DNA of 60,353 nucleotides. Source: Pararobbsia alpina. Lineage in GTDB: Bacteria > Pseudomonadota > Gammaproteobacteria > Burkholderiales > Burkholderiaceae. The translations under genes and the position numbers were made by a program. The stretch is taken from assembly GCF_902859895.1 (NCBI RefSeq), contig NZ_CADIKM010000030.1:1-60353 (forward strand). The letters run 5' to 3'. The notes under the pieces were generated by a model that saw nothing but the letters and a program-made list of their open reading frames with translations, searched no databases and had not been told where the DNA came from. Shown here one piece after another: positions 1 to 8,458 of this stretch; the stretch's first letter is position 1, and the number at the start of each line of letters is the position of its first letter.

Positions 1-252
1 CGTTTGCTTGCCGATCTGCGAAAAAATCTTGGCGCGTGTGTACTTCGTGATGTCGTGCGTGACGGTGAATGTGCCGAACGCGCCCGAGCCCTTGGCGTGC
101 ATGCGGCGCTCGGGAATCACTTCGCGATCGAAGTGGGCGAGCTTTTCCAGGAACCAGACGTCCTGCAACAGCATCGGACCGCGCGGACCCGCAGTTTGAA
201 CGTTCTGATTGTCGACGATCGGTGCGCCGAACGCGGTTGTCAATTTCGTCAT
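1..252 (-). CDS. Catalase, N-terminal part (cut by window edge)
   Basis: Reading the minus strand from an ATG at 252 gives 84 residues with no stop before the left edge. The start [17 protein letters not shown] is followed by [19 protein letters not shown] and [20 protein letters not shown]. These are the conserved N-terminal blocks of small-subunit haem catalases, which convert hydrogen peroxide to water and oxygen. [16 protein letters not shown] contains the catalytic distal-haem histidine in RMHAKG. About 400 residues, including the proximal haem tyrosine, lie outside the window. The upstream side (253-490) carries no gene, so the promoter should lie there. Family assignment is firm; the exact katA/katB name is not given because the remainder is unseen. 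Confidence 0.93.
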   Translation of the reverse strand, partial: MTKLTTAFGAPIVDNQNVQTAGPRGPMLLQDVWFLEKLAHFDREVIPERRMHAKGSGAFGTFTVTHDITKYTRAKIFSQIGKQT

Positions 253-490
253 GCCTATCCTCAATGGGTGGGGAGTGTCTTTGCCGTGCATCGACTTTCA
301 GATGCGCCGTCAGTGCATTGAAGATATCAACGAATTGGATGTCGCGTGTTTGTGCTTTTTCACTGCCACAATAGGGATTCACTATCAGAAAGCACAGCAG
401 GATAGCGCGGCTGCGGCAATGATACCGCGGTGGAGTACAGTTGCTTCTACGTCAGGCCGGTTTGTCAGCGAGAGATCTGCTTCGCGGCCA

Positions 491-1639
491 TTACCACCCG
501 TAGAAACGATCCCACACCGCAACATCGCCCGAAGCCAGCACGACGTGATACTCGGGGAATTGAGCGCTGGTAGCGCAGGCGTGATTGGGCAGGATCCTGA
601 GTCGCGTTCCGATCGGCAGGCGAGTTTCGATATCGCTCGAAGCAGTGTTCTCTGATGGATCGAGCTTCACGGCGCAGAGGATGCCGTGCTCCTGATTCGC
701 GCCTGTCATCCGATAGCCCGGCAGCGGTGTTCCGTCCAGCAGGCAGGGTAGGCCGTATCCAAAATCCATCGTCTGCGCGGATGTACCGCGGTCCCGGCTC
801 ATGGCCATCCAGCCCGCGTCGACAATGGCCCAGCCTTTTTCAGGCTGATGTCCGATGACTGTCGTCAGCACGCTGAGCGCGATATCGTCCAGCGTGCATA
901 CACCTACGTTGTACATCACGAGATCGAAGAACACATAGACACCCGCGCGTACTTCCGTGACGCCGTCGAGCTTGCGTGCGGACAGTGCGGTCGGCGTCGA
1001 GCCGACGCTTACCACGTCGCAGGGAATGCCTGCCCCACGCAGCCGTTCAGCCGCGCGAACACAGCCGGCCCGCTCCTGCTCGGCGCATGCGGCGAGGCTG
1101 TCCGGCGTATGGAGTTCATAGCTGGCACCTGCATGTGTCATGACCCCGCCGACCCGCACGCCGTTCTCGTGCAGAACGCGGCCGACTTCGAGCAGCGCGT
1201 CCTGTTCAGGCGCTAGGCCTGACCGGTGACCGTCGGTATCCACTTCGATGTACACCTCGAACGTCTCGCCGTGCTCCTGGCCGAACCGCGCCAGAGCTGC
1301 CGCCGTCGTCGTGTTGTCGACCAGCAGTTTCAGATCGCATCCCTTCTTGCGGAGCGCCAGGGCTCTCGGCAGTTTCGAGGGGGCGATGCCAACGGCATAG
1401 AGGATATCCCTCACGCCGGCATCGAAGAACGCTTCGGCCTCTTTCAGCGTGGAAACCGTGACGCCTTGTGCGCCGGCGGCAATCTGTGCCCTCACCACGT
1501 CGATGGACTTGGATGTCTTGACGTGCGGCCTGAACCTGACGCCCAGTGCATTCATGCGTTCCTGCATGAGCGCGATGTTGCGCTCCATGCGAGGGAGGTC
1601 GATCAGGGCTGCGGGGGTATCGAGCGTATCGAGTGTCAT
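491..1639 (-). CDS. DSD1 / D-threonine aldolase family PLP enzyme
   Basis: 382 residues from the ATG at 1639. The alanine-racemase-like N-terminal barrel carries the probable PLP lysine in RPHVKTSKS (about Lys41) and GVMTHAGASYE. The C-terminal D-serine-dehydratase-like domain includes NQEHGIL and PNHACATSAQF, where the His and the H-x-C motif bind the metal in this family. Members act on D-threonine, D-3-hydroxy-amino acids or D-serine; the exact substrate cannot be read from sequence. An earlier in-frame start would add 27 residues with no family resemblance, so 1639 is preferred. The gene stands alone, between the catalase and the tRNA cluster. Family confident, substrate unknown. Confidence 0.88.
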   Translation of the reverse strand: MTLDTLDTPAALIDLPRMERNIALMQERMNALGVRFRPHVKTSKSIDVVRAQIAAGAQGVTVSTLKEAEAFFDAGVRDILYAVGIAPSKLPRALALRKKGCDLKLLVDNTTTAAALARFGQEHGETFEVYIEVDTDGHRSGLAPEQDALLEVGRVLHENGVRVGGVMTHAGASYELHTPDSLAACAEQERAGCVRAAERLRGAGIPCDVVSVGSTPTALSARKLDGVTEVRAGVYVFFDLVMYNVGVCTLDDIALSVLTTVIGHQPEKGWAIVDAGWMAMSRDRGTSAQTMDFGYGLPCLLDGTPLPGYRMTGANQEHGILCAVKLDPSENTASSDIETRLPIGTRLRILPNHACATSAQFPEYHVVLASGDVAVWDRFYGW

Positions 1640-2170
1640 AGCTTGCGGTGCGACGTGGGTGTTGAAGAACGTGAAACGGCACGCGGACGACGTCGCTATC
1701 GCGCGGCATGCGATTTCCAAGGGATAGTACTCGCCGAGCTGGACGGATTGATCGTCCGCGACGAAAAACCGGCTGTGGATATAGCGGTGGTTCGCACGAT
1801 TTCAGAGGGCAGTGCGCAAAGTCCAGGACGAATTGGACATGTATAATCGCCGACTCTCCGATTGGCGGTTGAAGGCCGGTCGGGGGCAGCAAGCGGGGCG
1901 GTTCGCGATGTGAATGTCTTGGTGCTTCGTGGCAAAAATTTCTTGCAGAAGCCGGCCATATCATGGATAGTGTACCCCGCCGCGCAGCCAGCGTTTTTTT
2001 GTAAGCGCTGAGAGCGTTGCCTGGCGCGGGTTTCCAGGGTTTTGAGGGCGCACCGGCAGAAGGTTCGAGCTCAAGACGCGTCGCTTTTCAGGGCCGGCGG
2101 TAGTGGGGCGCAAGCGAAGTGTTCGATCGCTCGCAAAGCCGCCACGAATAAGGCGCTGAAGAAAAAAAGC
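1640..2170. other. Long intergenic region without a convincing gene
   Basis: About 530 bp without a credible coding region; the short open frames here have no family resemblance. It holds an inverted repeat (GTCCA at 1821-1825, TGGAC at 1834-1838) directly before a TATAAT at 1842-1847. This could be an operator/promoter for the divergent PLP-enzyme gene or for an unannotated transcript. Otherwise I see nothing. Confidence 0.5.
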
Positions 2171-2199
2171 TTCCCAGGCAGATACGAGTCAGATATACT
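2171..2199 (+). promoter_or_regulatory. Predicted sigma-70 promoter of the tRNA cluster
   Basis: TTCCCA at 2171-2176 (4 of 6 matches to the -35 consensus), a 17-bp spacer, and TATACT at 2194-2199 (a good -10). It lies about 90 bp before the first tRNA and no other gene lies downstream on this strand. Prediction from sequence only. Confidence 0.5.
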
Positions 2200-2288
2200 C
2201 CTCGCTTCTGTTGCTGCGGTGAAAGACGCAGCAAGACAGCAGAAAAAAGTAGTGAAAACGCGGTAAAACTTGATTTGATCAAGATTAT

Positions 2289-2364
2289 GTCCCCTTCGTC
2301 TAGAGGCCTAGGACATCACCCTTTCACGGTGAGTACAGGGGTTCGAATCCCCTAGGGGACGCCA
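2289..2364 (+). tRNA. tRNA-Glu (UUC), copy 1
   Basis: 76 nt including an encoded CCA. Acceptor arms GTCCCCT and AGGGGAC pair perfectly with discriminator G. The anticodon loop CTTTCAC gives anticodon UUC, and the T-arm GGTTCGAATCC is standard. First gene of a Glu-Asp-Glu-Asp cluster. Confidence 0.97.
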
Positions 2365-2449
2365 GATTCCGGGCGTCATCGTAGTAGTGGCGATGTGTGC
2401 CAGTTTCGCGAACGCTTTGGTGTGACGCGAAATGAAGTGAGCGTAGTTT

Positions 2450-2526
2450 GGAGTGGTAGTTCAGTTGGTTAGAATACCGGCCTGTCACGCCGGGGGTCGC
2501 GGGTTCGAGTCCCGTCCACTCCGCCA
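2450..2526 (+). tRNA. tRNA-Asp (GUC), copy 1
   Basis: 77 nt with encoded CCA. Acceptor stem GGAGTGG/CCACTCC, D-loop AGTTGGTTAGA, anticodon loop CTGTCAC giving GUC, T-arm GGGTTCGAGTCCC. It is followed 8 nt later by a Rho-independent terminator. Confidence 0.97.
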
Positions 2527-2534
2527 ATCAAGAA

Positions 2535-2564
2535 AAGCCGCTCAGCGCACTGGGCGGCTTTTTT
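2535..2564 (+). terminator. Rho-independent terminator after first tRNA pair
   Basis: Stem GCCGCTCAG / CTGGGCGGC (one G-U pair), a short GCGCA-type loop region, then a run of six T. It would stop transcription of the first tRNA pair, so the second pair may depend on read-through or its own promoter. Confidence 0.85.
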
Positions 2565-2579
2565 ATTCAGTGTAGTCAG

Positions 2580-2655
2580 GTCCCCTTCGTCTAGAGGCCT
2601 AGGACATCACCCTTTCACGGTGAGTACAGGGGTTCGAATCCCCTAGGGGACGCCA
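2580..2655 (+). tRNA. tRNA-Glu (UUC), copy 2
   Basis: Identical over its 76 nt to the copy 291 bp upstream, with encoded CCA and anticodon UUC. It begins 15 bp after the T-tract of the preceding terminator. Confidence 0.97.
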
Positions 2656-2740
2656 GATTTCGGGCGTCATCGTAGTAGTAGCGATGTGTGCCAGTTTCGC
2701 GAACGCTTTGGTGTGACGCGAAATGAAGTGAGCGTAGTTT

Positions 2741-2817
2741 GGAGTGGTAGTTCAGTTGGTTAGAATACCGGCCTGTCACGCCGGGGGTCGCGGGTTCGAG
2801 TCCCGTCCACTCCGCCA
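2741..2817 (+). tRNA. tRNA-Asp (GUC), copy 2
   Basis: Identical over its 77 nt to the copy 291 bp upstream; anticodon GUC, CCA encoded. Followed by a strong terminator. Confidence 0.97.
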
Positions 2818-2824
2818 GTCAAGG

Positions 2825-2855
2825 AAAGCCGCTCAGTGCACTGAGCGGCTTTTTT
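2825..2855 (+). terminator. Rho-independent terminator after second tRNA pair
   Basis: Perfect stem GCCGCTCAG / CTGAGCGGC around TGCA, followed by six T. End of the tRNA cluster. Confidence 0.88.
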
Positions 2856-2925
2856 CTTGACAAGCCGTAAGCCCTTCGACACACTCGATCCCATGCAAGC
2901 ACTCGCCTTCATCGCCATCGCGATT

Positions 2926-2960
2926 AAAAACCCAATGAACGTCCATACGGCGTCATTGGG
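2926..2960 (-). terminator. Possible minus-strand terminator
   Basis: Arms CCCAATGA (2931-2938) and TCATTGGG (2953-2960). Read on the minus strand the hairpin is followed by TTTTTAAT. No minus-strand gene lies immediately upstream of it, so its client is unclear. Confidence 0.4.
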
Positions 2961-3001
2961 GAGGTGCGTGCGTTAGACATCTGTGTCAGTGACGCAAGTA
3001 C

Positions 3002-3032
3002 AAAGCCCCACCGGAATCGGCGGGGCTTTTTT
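3002..3032. terminator. Bidirectional hairpin terminator
   Basis: AAAGCCCC and GGGGCTTT arms with an inner CCG/CGG pairing and a run of T on the plus strand (A on the minus). It sits between the tRNA cluster and the DUF2917 gene and could stop transcription from either side. Confidence 0.7.
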
Positions 3033-3069
3033 ATTGGCACCTCCGTCCACCGGTTCAACGACGGAGAAG

Positions 3070-3432
3070 ATGATGGATCAAGCCAGCCAGCAGTCTGCCT
3101 GTTCCGGATTATCGAGCGACCAGACAAGTGAGTCTGCTCGAAGTCCGAGGATCACGATTCACTTTTCAGTGGCGCCGATGGAGACGGTCGAGTGGCGCGT
3201 GCGCGTCGCTTCGGAATTGCAGGTGAACGGTGCGCGCATCTGGCTCACGCGCGCCTCGTCGGAATACGACTACTGGCTGCAGCCGGGCGATTCGCTTCGC
3301 CTGAAGCGCGGCGAGCGTATCTGGCTGAGCGTCGACGGCGACATGAGCGCGGATGTTTCGCTGACCAGCCGCTATGCCTGGTTTCGCCCGAGCATGAGCC
3401 GCTGGTTCGGACTGCTCGCCTCACTGCGATGA
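3070..3432 (+). CDS. DUF2917 domain protein
   Basis: 120 residues from the ATG at 3070 (a second ATG follows at 3073; GGAG at 3063-3066 fits the latter). After a polar N-terminal tail, the segment ARIWLTRASSEYDYWLQPG followed by SLRLKRGERIWLSVDGD matches the small beta-rich DUF2917 domain common in Burkholderiales. There is no signal peptide or membrane segment. The biological role of the family is not established. The terminator at 3002-3032 lies just upstream, so the gene must have its own promoter or rely on read-through. Confidence 0.8.
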   Translation: MMDQASQQSACSGLSSDQTSESARSPRITIHFSVAPMETVEWRVRVASELQVNGARIWLTRASSEYDYWLQPGDSLRLKRGERIWLSVDGDMSADVSLTSRYAWFRPSMSRWFGLLASLR

Positions 3433-3496
3433 GGATGCGCAAGCCCGGCGAATTGACGCTAGTGACGAGTGACCAACTCGCCGGGACTTCACAAAC

Positions 3497-3925
3497 TCAG
3501 GTGCGCGGTCCGAACAGGCCGCCGAGTGCACCCATGATGCTGCCGGCGTTGAGCGTGCCGTCCTGCGGCACTTCGCCGTTCGGTGTTGCCTTGTCGACTA
3601 GATGAGGCAGGACCTGGCTCAGCACGGTCGAGATCTGATCGGGCGAAACACCCGCTTTCTGTGCGATCGAACCCATCGCACCGTCACCCAGTGCACTCTG
3701 AACCTGATCGGGCGAGATCGGCTGATTGGCACCCGTGCCGACCCACGAAGAGATGACGCCACCGAGGCCGTGTTGCTGGAATTGCTGGATCAAGCCGGAG
3801 ATGCCGCCCGGTTGCTCGTTCACATATTCGAGCGCCGCGGCGAGTACGGATGTCTGCGTACCGCCGCCTTCTTTGCCTGCGCCCGAGGAACCCAACATCG
3901 ATGTAACGGAATCGAGTAAGCCCAT
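3497..3925 (-). CDS. YidB family protein (DUF937)
   Basis: 142 residues starting MGLLDSVTSMLG. The glycine-rich N-terminus, the block PGGISGLIQQFQQHGLGGVI, the block SWVGTGANQPISPDQVQSAL and a C-terminal SIMGALGGLFG tail are characteristic of the YidB/DUF937 family. These are small soluble proteins of unknown role that are widespread in proteobacteria. There is no signal peptide. The gene lies 49 bp downstream of the ComEA-like gene on the same strand and may be co-transcribed with it. Confidence 0.88.
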   Translation of the reverse strand: MGLLDSVTSMLGSSGAGKEGGGTQTSVLAAALEYVNEQPGGISGLIQQFQQHGLGGVISSWVGTGANQPISPDQVQSALGDGAMGSIAQKAGVSPDQISTVLSQVLPHLVDKATPNGEVPQDGTLNAGSIMGALGGLFGPRT

Positions 3926-3974
3926 GATGCCTCCACAACGAGAGTGAGGCGGATCGGAACCCGATCCGCGATGT

Positions 3975-4463
3975 CTATTTTGTCTTGGATAAGGATGAGG
4001 CGGCCGCTGCCGCGCTGGCCGCGCTTGCTGCTGCCTTCTCTTTCTTGGAGGCTTTTGTCGACTTCTTGCCTTGCGCCGATGACGCCATATCGCCCGTATC
4101 CGCCGCGCTAGCCGTCGTGGTCGCGGGGGTGCTCTTCACGTTGGTACCGGGGGCTTTGGCGGGGGCCGCTGCCTTTGCGGTGCTGCCCGTTGGCGGGGCG
4201 GCCGAACCATTGATCGTGAGCCCTTGCGCTTCGAGATTGACGACCGTCTTGTCACCGACCCCTTTCACGCGCTTCGCGAAATCGTCGGCATTCTTGAACG
4301 GACCGTTCTTCGTACGTTCGTCGATGATCGCCTTGGACTTGACCGGACCGATGCCCTTGAGCGCATCGAGTTCGGCCTGCGAAGCCGAATTGAGTTCGAG
4401 CGCGGATACGCTTGCCGCGATCAACAACCATCCCAGGACCACCATAAGCAGCTTCTTAATCAT
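3975..4463 (-). CDS. ComEA-like secreted helix-hairpin-helix protein
   Basis: 162 residues. An N-terminal signal peptide (MIKKLLMVVLGWLLIAASVSA) is followed by LNSASQAELDALKGIGPVKS and a second hairpin GVGDKTVVNLEAQGL. This is the (HhH)2 DNA-binding fold of ComEA, which in other bacteria binds incoming DNA in the periplasm during natural transformation. The last 80 residues are a low-complexity Ala/Lys/Thr tail ending SLSKTK. ComEA orthologues without the tail are about 100 residues, so the tail is an addition, presumably basic and disordered. A role in competence is inferred from the domain only. Confidence 0.85.
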   Translation of the reverse strand: MIKKLLMVVLGWLLIAASVSALELNSASQAELDALKGIGPVKSKAIIDERTKNGPFKNADDFAKRVKGVGDKTVVNLEAQGLTINGSAAPPTGSTAKAAAPAKAPGTNVKSTPATTTASAADTGDMASSAQGKKSTKASKKEKAAASAASAAAAASSLSKTK

Positions 4464-4892
4464 TTGTTGGCTCCGTGTTCAGGTTGTTCGCGGACACTGA
4501 GAATCGAATGGCTGCCCGATAAGAATAGGATAAATTGGGCGATAGTCGAGCGCGCACGGCAGCGCACACTACTGTGAACGTGTCATTGTCATATGTGTTT
4601 GCGTGGCTCGTGATCGGCGAAGCGGATACGAGGTACCCTCAGGAGTACGTCAAGTTCCGCATTCGTGCGCGGGATCGATGATGTGAAAGGGCGGCTGAGG
4701 CGCTCCGTAGTCGGCGGCGGGTACCGATACAAACACGAACGGATCGTACGCTCGTGATTTGAAGCCAATCTCTGCAGGAGATGATTCCGCGAGATCGCGC
4801 AGCACCGCGATAGAACGGCTGTGACAGGCGAATTCAGTGGCCGATCACGCTCACAGAACCGGAACAATGTCCGGATCGCAAATCTATCATGC
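4464..4892. other. Intergenic region without a convincing gene
   Basis: About 430 bp between the ComEA-like and MATE genes. Short frames here have no recognisable family. A small hairpin (CCGGA / TCCGG near 4859-4876) just after the MATE stop could act as a weak terminator. Nothing else was supported. Confidence 0.5.
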
Positions 4893-6257
4893 TCAACTCG
4901 CCGGCACTTGAAGGCTGCTTTGCGGGCGGCTGATCCGCAGCCAATAGATCAGCAAGGCACCGCCCGCGATCACGAGACTGGCCAGATTGGCGAGCCAGAA
5001 GCCGCGCGCGCCCGTGAACATGTCCGGCAGATTGCCCGGCACATTGAACCCCGCGATATAACCGCCGCCCAGGCCCACGCCCCAAAGTGCAACCGCGTAG
5101 ATCACGGTTGGCACGACCGTGATCTTGTAGGCCCGCAGGACAAAGGCCGTCGAGCACTGGATCGCGTCGAACAAGTGATAGACCGCGACGATCGTCACGA
5201 GCGGCAGCGCAGCGGTGACGACCTGTGGGTTCGGCGTGTAGGCGGCGATGATCGGATGGCGCAGGCAGAGCACGAGCGTGGTCCAGACGACCGCCATGCA
5301 GCCGGCCAGCATGATGCCGTGCAGTGCGAGCGTGCGGGCTTCGGCGCGCTGCTGGGCGCCGAGTGCCTGGGACACGAGCGTCGAGGTCGCGATGCCGATC
5401 GATAGCGGCGTCATATAGAGCACTGCGCCGAGGTTGGCCGTGATCTGGTGGCCCGCGAGAATCGTCGTGCCGAAATGCGTGATGAAGATCGCCATGAAGG
5501 TATAGCTCGTGACCTCGATCAGGTACGAGAGCCCCATTGGCAAACCGAGCTTGAGCAGTGCGACCTGATGTTTCCACTGCGGCCAGCAGAACGTCGAGAA
5601 CACGCCGAGCTGCCGATACGCCGGATGGCGTGCCATGAAGACCAGCCCGATCGCGGCCGAGCCGAAGTTGATCAGCGTGGTCGCGAGCGCGCTGCCGGGG
5701 CCGCCGTGCGCCGCCAGTCCGAAGCCGCCGAAGATGAACCAGGCATTCAGCGGCACCTTGAGCACGAGATCGAAGATCTGCAGGGCCATGACCATGCGGG
5801 GCCGCGAGATCGCCGTCGACAGGGAGTTGAACACGCGAAAGACCAGCCCGGCCGGTATGCCCACCGCGAGGATCTGCAGATAGGCCGTGGTCCGCGCCGC
5901 GAGTTCGGGCGGCGCGTCGGCGAGTGCCAGCAGCGGAGCGGGGAAGCCCAGCACGATGACGCCGATCACCGAGAGCCCCACTGAGAGCCAGAGCGCCTGG
6001 CGGACTTCGTTACCAATCTCGCCGATTCGCTTCGCTCCGTATAGATGACCCGCAATCGGCATCAAGGCGACCAGGATGCCGGTCAGTGTCACATAGACGG
6101 AAATGTAGATCGACGCGCCGAGCCCGAGCGAGGCGAGATCGAGCGCCGAGTACCGGCCGACCATCGCGGTATCGAGCACACCGAACGCAATGATCGCAAG
6201 TTGCCCGATCAGCACGGGCCAGGCGAGGGCGGCAATGCGTTTGACGTGTTTGAACAT
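4893..6257 (-). CDS. MATE family multidrug / sodium antiporter
   Basis: 454 residues from the ATG at 6257 (MFKHVKRIAALAWPVLIG); a TTG eight codons earlier is less likely. About twelve hydrophobic segments in two homologous halves are visible. The family motifs GVLDTAMVGRYSALDLASLGLG (first half) and GLPMGLSYLIEVTSYTFMA (second half) fit MatE domains. Such inner-membrane antiporters export cationic drugs, dyes or metabolites in exchange for sodium or protons. The gene is 110 bp from the downstream end of the glycosyltransferase gene on the same strand. The substrate cannot be predicted. Confidence 0.92.
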   Translation of the reverse strand: MFKHVKRIAALAWPVLIGQLAIIAFGVLDTAMVGRYSALDLASLGLGASIYISVYVTLTGILVALMPIAGHLYGAKRIGEIGNEVRQALWLSVGLSVIGVIVLGFPAPLLALADAPPELAARTTAYLQILAVGIPAGLVFRVFNSLSTAISRPRMVMALQIFDLVLKVPLNAWFIFGGFGLAAHGGPGSALATTLINFGSAAIGLVFMARHPAYRQLGVFSTFCWPQWKHQVALLKLGLPMGLSYLIEVTSYTFMAIFITHFGTTILAGHQITANLGAVLYMTPLSIGIATSTLVSQALGAQQRAEARTLALHGIMLAGCMAVVWTTLVLCLRHPIIAAYTPNPQVVTAALPLVTIVAVYHLFDAIQCSTAFVLRAYKITVVPTVIYAVALWGVGLGGGYIAGFNVPGNLPDMFTGARGFWLANLASLVIAGGALLIYWLRISRPQSSLQVPAS

Positions 6258-6367
6258 GGGCGGCAGGACGGCGCGCGGCAAGTGGCGCCGAATCAGAATG
6301 GGGAGCGATGCGTGGGATCAGTAAGAGGCATCGATGGCGAGACCAAGGAGCGTGATCCATCGCGCGC

Positions 6368-8122
6368 TCAGCGCGGCGGATTGCGCTTGATGGCCGGTGT
6401 CGGACGCTTCGGGCGCTCGACCCGCACATAAAGCCGGAAACGTTCGTCGCGGTCGGCCGCACGCCGGCCTTCCCAGACGAGCTTCCATGTATAGCTGCTC
6501 AGCGAGGCGGGCGGATTGTAGTCCTGCGTGTCCTGGCGCAGCAGGACGTCGCAGTCGGAGTCGTCGAACGCGAAGTGCATATTGCCGAAATAGGCGAACG
6601 ACGCGAGCTGCGCGTCACCGAGGCGGACCGGAGAAATGCAGACGTAGTCGGACGGCAGATGCGTGGCGATCTGTGTTGCGACATCGCGGTAGGTCCGGCT
6701 GAAGTTGACGAGCGGCAGCCACAGCGTCATCAGCAAGACCCACATCAGCGTGGTGCCGGCGCTCGACAGCACGACGCTGCGCCACAGTACCTTCGGGTGG
6801 CGCGTCAGCCGCCAGCGTACGAGCGCAATCCAGCACGCCGTGACGACCAGTGCCAGGATCAGCGAGACGACGTTGAACTCCGGCCGGAAACCCGGCACGA
6901 GACGGCTCAGATTGCGCGCGATCGGCGCGGGCTGGCCCGTTTGCGAAGCGATCCAGACGACCCAGACAAAACCGCCGACGATCGTGAAGCTCAGCACCGC
7001 AAACCAGTCGAAGGCGTTGATCGCTTCGCGCTTGAGCGTCGGTAGCCCGAAGCTCGCCATGATGGCGAGGGCAGGCAGCAGCAGCAGGAACAGCAGATTG
7101 GTCTCGCGCTGCTGAAGCAGGATCAACAGCAGGACCGTCATCACGACCGACAGCGGAATCGCGATATGCGGCGCACGCCGCAGGTCGGGCCAACTGACCC
7201 AGGTCCAGATCGCGAGCGGCCAGGCGGGCCATGTGAACAAGGGCAGGTTCTTGGCCGCATAGAACAGGGCGCCCTTTGGAGAGCCGCGGAAGTTCGCGAA
7301 ATTGTTCGCGACCCAGTCGTGCAGGAACGATGCGGCATCCGCGGGATAGCTCAGATACGCGGCGAGCGGCCAGCTCGCACCGATCACGAGGCCGAGCGGA
7401 ATCGCGACGAGTAGCAGCTTGCGGCTGTCGATCTGCCGGACAACGAGTGTCACGGCGATCAGCGCGATAAACAAGGCGAGCAACAGCGGAGGATTCGCGC
7501 ACAGCACGAAAAAGCCGAGCGCGGCGCCGGTCCAGCATGCGCCTTGCCAGGGTTTGTCGAGGGCGCGCACGAGGCCGTAGATGAACATCGCCGCGCATGC
7601 GAGCTGCGCGATCTGCGGCGTCGATTCGTGACCGCGCTCGGCGAGGCCGAACGAAGCGAGCAAGATCAGCAGCGCGCCGTCGGCTAGCGTGCGGCCATAG
7701 TCGCGCGGCGACGGTTCACCGCCGAAGGCGTATTTAAAGGGCTGCACTTCGGGGCGCCGGCCGAGCAGATACGTGCCATACCAGACGAACGCGCAGGTGC
7801 CGGAGAACATGAAGCCGGTCAGCGCGTGGGCCGCGTCGTTGGGCGCGAGATAGGGGCCGAGGGCGCGGATGAAGATCGCGCCGAGCCAGAACGGCAGTGG
7901 ACCCGTCGCGGTGATCACCTTGCCGACGAGATTGGGCAGCAGCCAGTCGTGCCAGCCGCCGTTGGCCATCGTCCACATTACACCGAATGCGGCCGCATCC
8001 TCGTTCTTCCATGGGTCGCGGCCGAACAGGCCCGATACCGCATAAACGATGCAGATCGCGAACAGCAACCAGCGCGGCAGGGCGCTGGTTGCGGAGGCAG
8101 TGAGACGGACGGTGGTTCGCAT
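6368..8122 (-). CDS. GT39-like integral membrane glycosyltransferase
   Basis: 584 residues with about ten hydrophobic segments. Near the first periplasmic loop is GRDPWKNEDA (about residues 35-43), the acidic motif position that holds catalytic Asp/Glu residues in ArnT/PMT-type GT-C enzymes. A soluble tail follows at the C-terminus, beginning near SRTYRDVATQIATHLPSDYV. GT-C enzymes transfer sugars from polyprenyl-phosphate donors on the periplasmic face, often onto lipid A or cell-surface glycans. No neighbouring glycan genes help to name the acceptor. Family-level call; role inferred. Confidence 0.75.
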   Translation of the reverse strand: MRTTVRLTASATSALPRWLLFAICIVYAVSGLFGRDPWKNEDAAAFGVMWTMANGGWHDWLLPNLVGKVITATGPLPFWLGAIFIRALGPYLAPNDAAHALTGFMFSGTCAFVWYGTYLLGRRPEVQPFKYAFGGEPSPRDYGRTLADGALLILLASFGLAERGHESTPQIAQLACAAMFIYGLVRALDKPWQGACWTGAALGFFVLCANPPLLLALFIALIAVTLVVRQIDSRKLLLVAIPLGLVIGASWPLAAYLSYPADAASFLHDWVANNFANFRGSPKGALFYAAKNLPLFTWPAWPLAIWTWVSWPDLRRAPHIAIPLSVVMTVLLLILLQQRETNLLFLLLLPALAIMASFGLPTLKREAINAFDWFAVLSFTIVGGFVWVVWIASQTGQPAPIARNLSRLVPGFRPEFNVVSLILALVVTACWIALVRWRLTRHPKVLWRSVVLSSAGTTLMWVLLMTLWLPLVNFSRTYRDVATQIATHLPSDYVCISPVRLGDAQLASFAYFGNMHFAFDDSDCDVLLRQDTQDYNPPASLSSYTWKLVWEGRRAADRDERFRLYVRVERPKRPTPAIKRNPPR

Positions 8123-8353
8123 GCGTGAGTCGGTTCGGGTGTGCGTGACGGCACCGAAAAGAATCCGGCATTTTAGCCGGGCTGGCGATATTTAACCTCC
8201 TGGTATCGCGATCGGACGACAGTGAATGTGCAGAAACATGAGTGAATGTAAAAGCTGTTTTGCGATCCAGTGCGATGCGATGTAGGCCTCGGGGATTGTG
8301 ATTCGGGGTTGCCCTAGTAAGCCAGGAATCCCCACCGCTGGCGGTGATCCATT
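8123..8353. other. Intergenic region between divergent glycosyltransferase and deoR genes
   Basis: No gene is seen. With the DeoR box and leader to 8458, the whole divergent region is about 335 bp. It should contain the glycosyltransferase promoter on the minus strand; no clear -35/-10 pair was identified there. Confidence 0.45.
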
Positions 8354-8369
8354 TGTTATAATTCTTTCA
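8354..8369. promoter_or_regulatory. DeoR-operator-like box overlapping a -10 element, upstream of deoR
   Basis: The 16-mer TGTTATAATTCTTTCA matches the E. coli DeoR palindrome TGTTAGAATTCTAACA (consensus from memory) at 13 of 16 positions. It overlaps a perfect TATAAT at 8357-8362 that could drive deoR. Placement about 90 bp before the deoR start suggests autorepression. Not experimentally supported. Confidence 0.55.
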
Positions 8370-8458
8370 AATAAACGAAAGAATCTTAACTCAAGAGTCT
8401 TAAGTCCCAGCTCCCTTTACGGCGCTTCGTTACGGGCGCCTTCTTGACAGCGGAACCC

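Larger units (their letters stand above)
2289..2855 (+). repeat. Tandem duplication of the tRNA-Glu/tRNA-Asp/terminator block (period 291 bp)
   Basis: Block 2289-2564 is repeated at 2580-2855. The tRNAs are identical, the spacer between them differs at only two positions, and the terminators differ at a few positions that keep the stem paired. The sequence before each tRNA-Glu (ATTAT versus GTCAG) is unrelated, which marks the left edge of the duplicated unit. Confidence 0.9.

Noticed and set aside
2042-2266. 74-residue plus-strand frame before the tRNAs
   Set aside because: No family resemblance, and it overlaps the predicted tRNA promoter at 2171-2199.
2289-2817. tRNA genes as an integration site of a genomic island
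   Set aside because: No integrase, no partial tRNA 3' repeat flanking a foreign segment; the copies are complete tandem duplicates.
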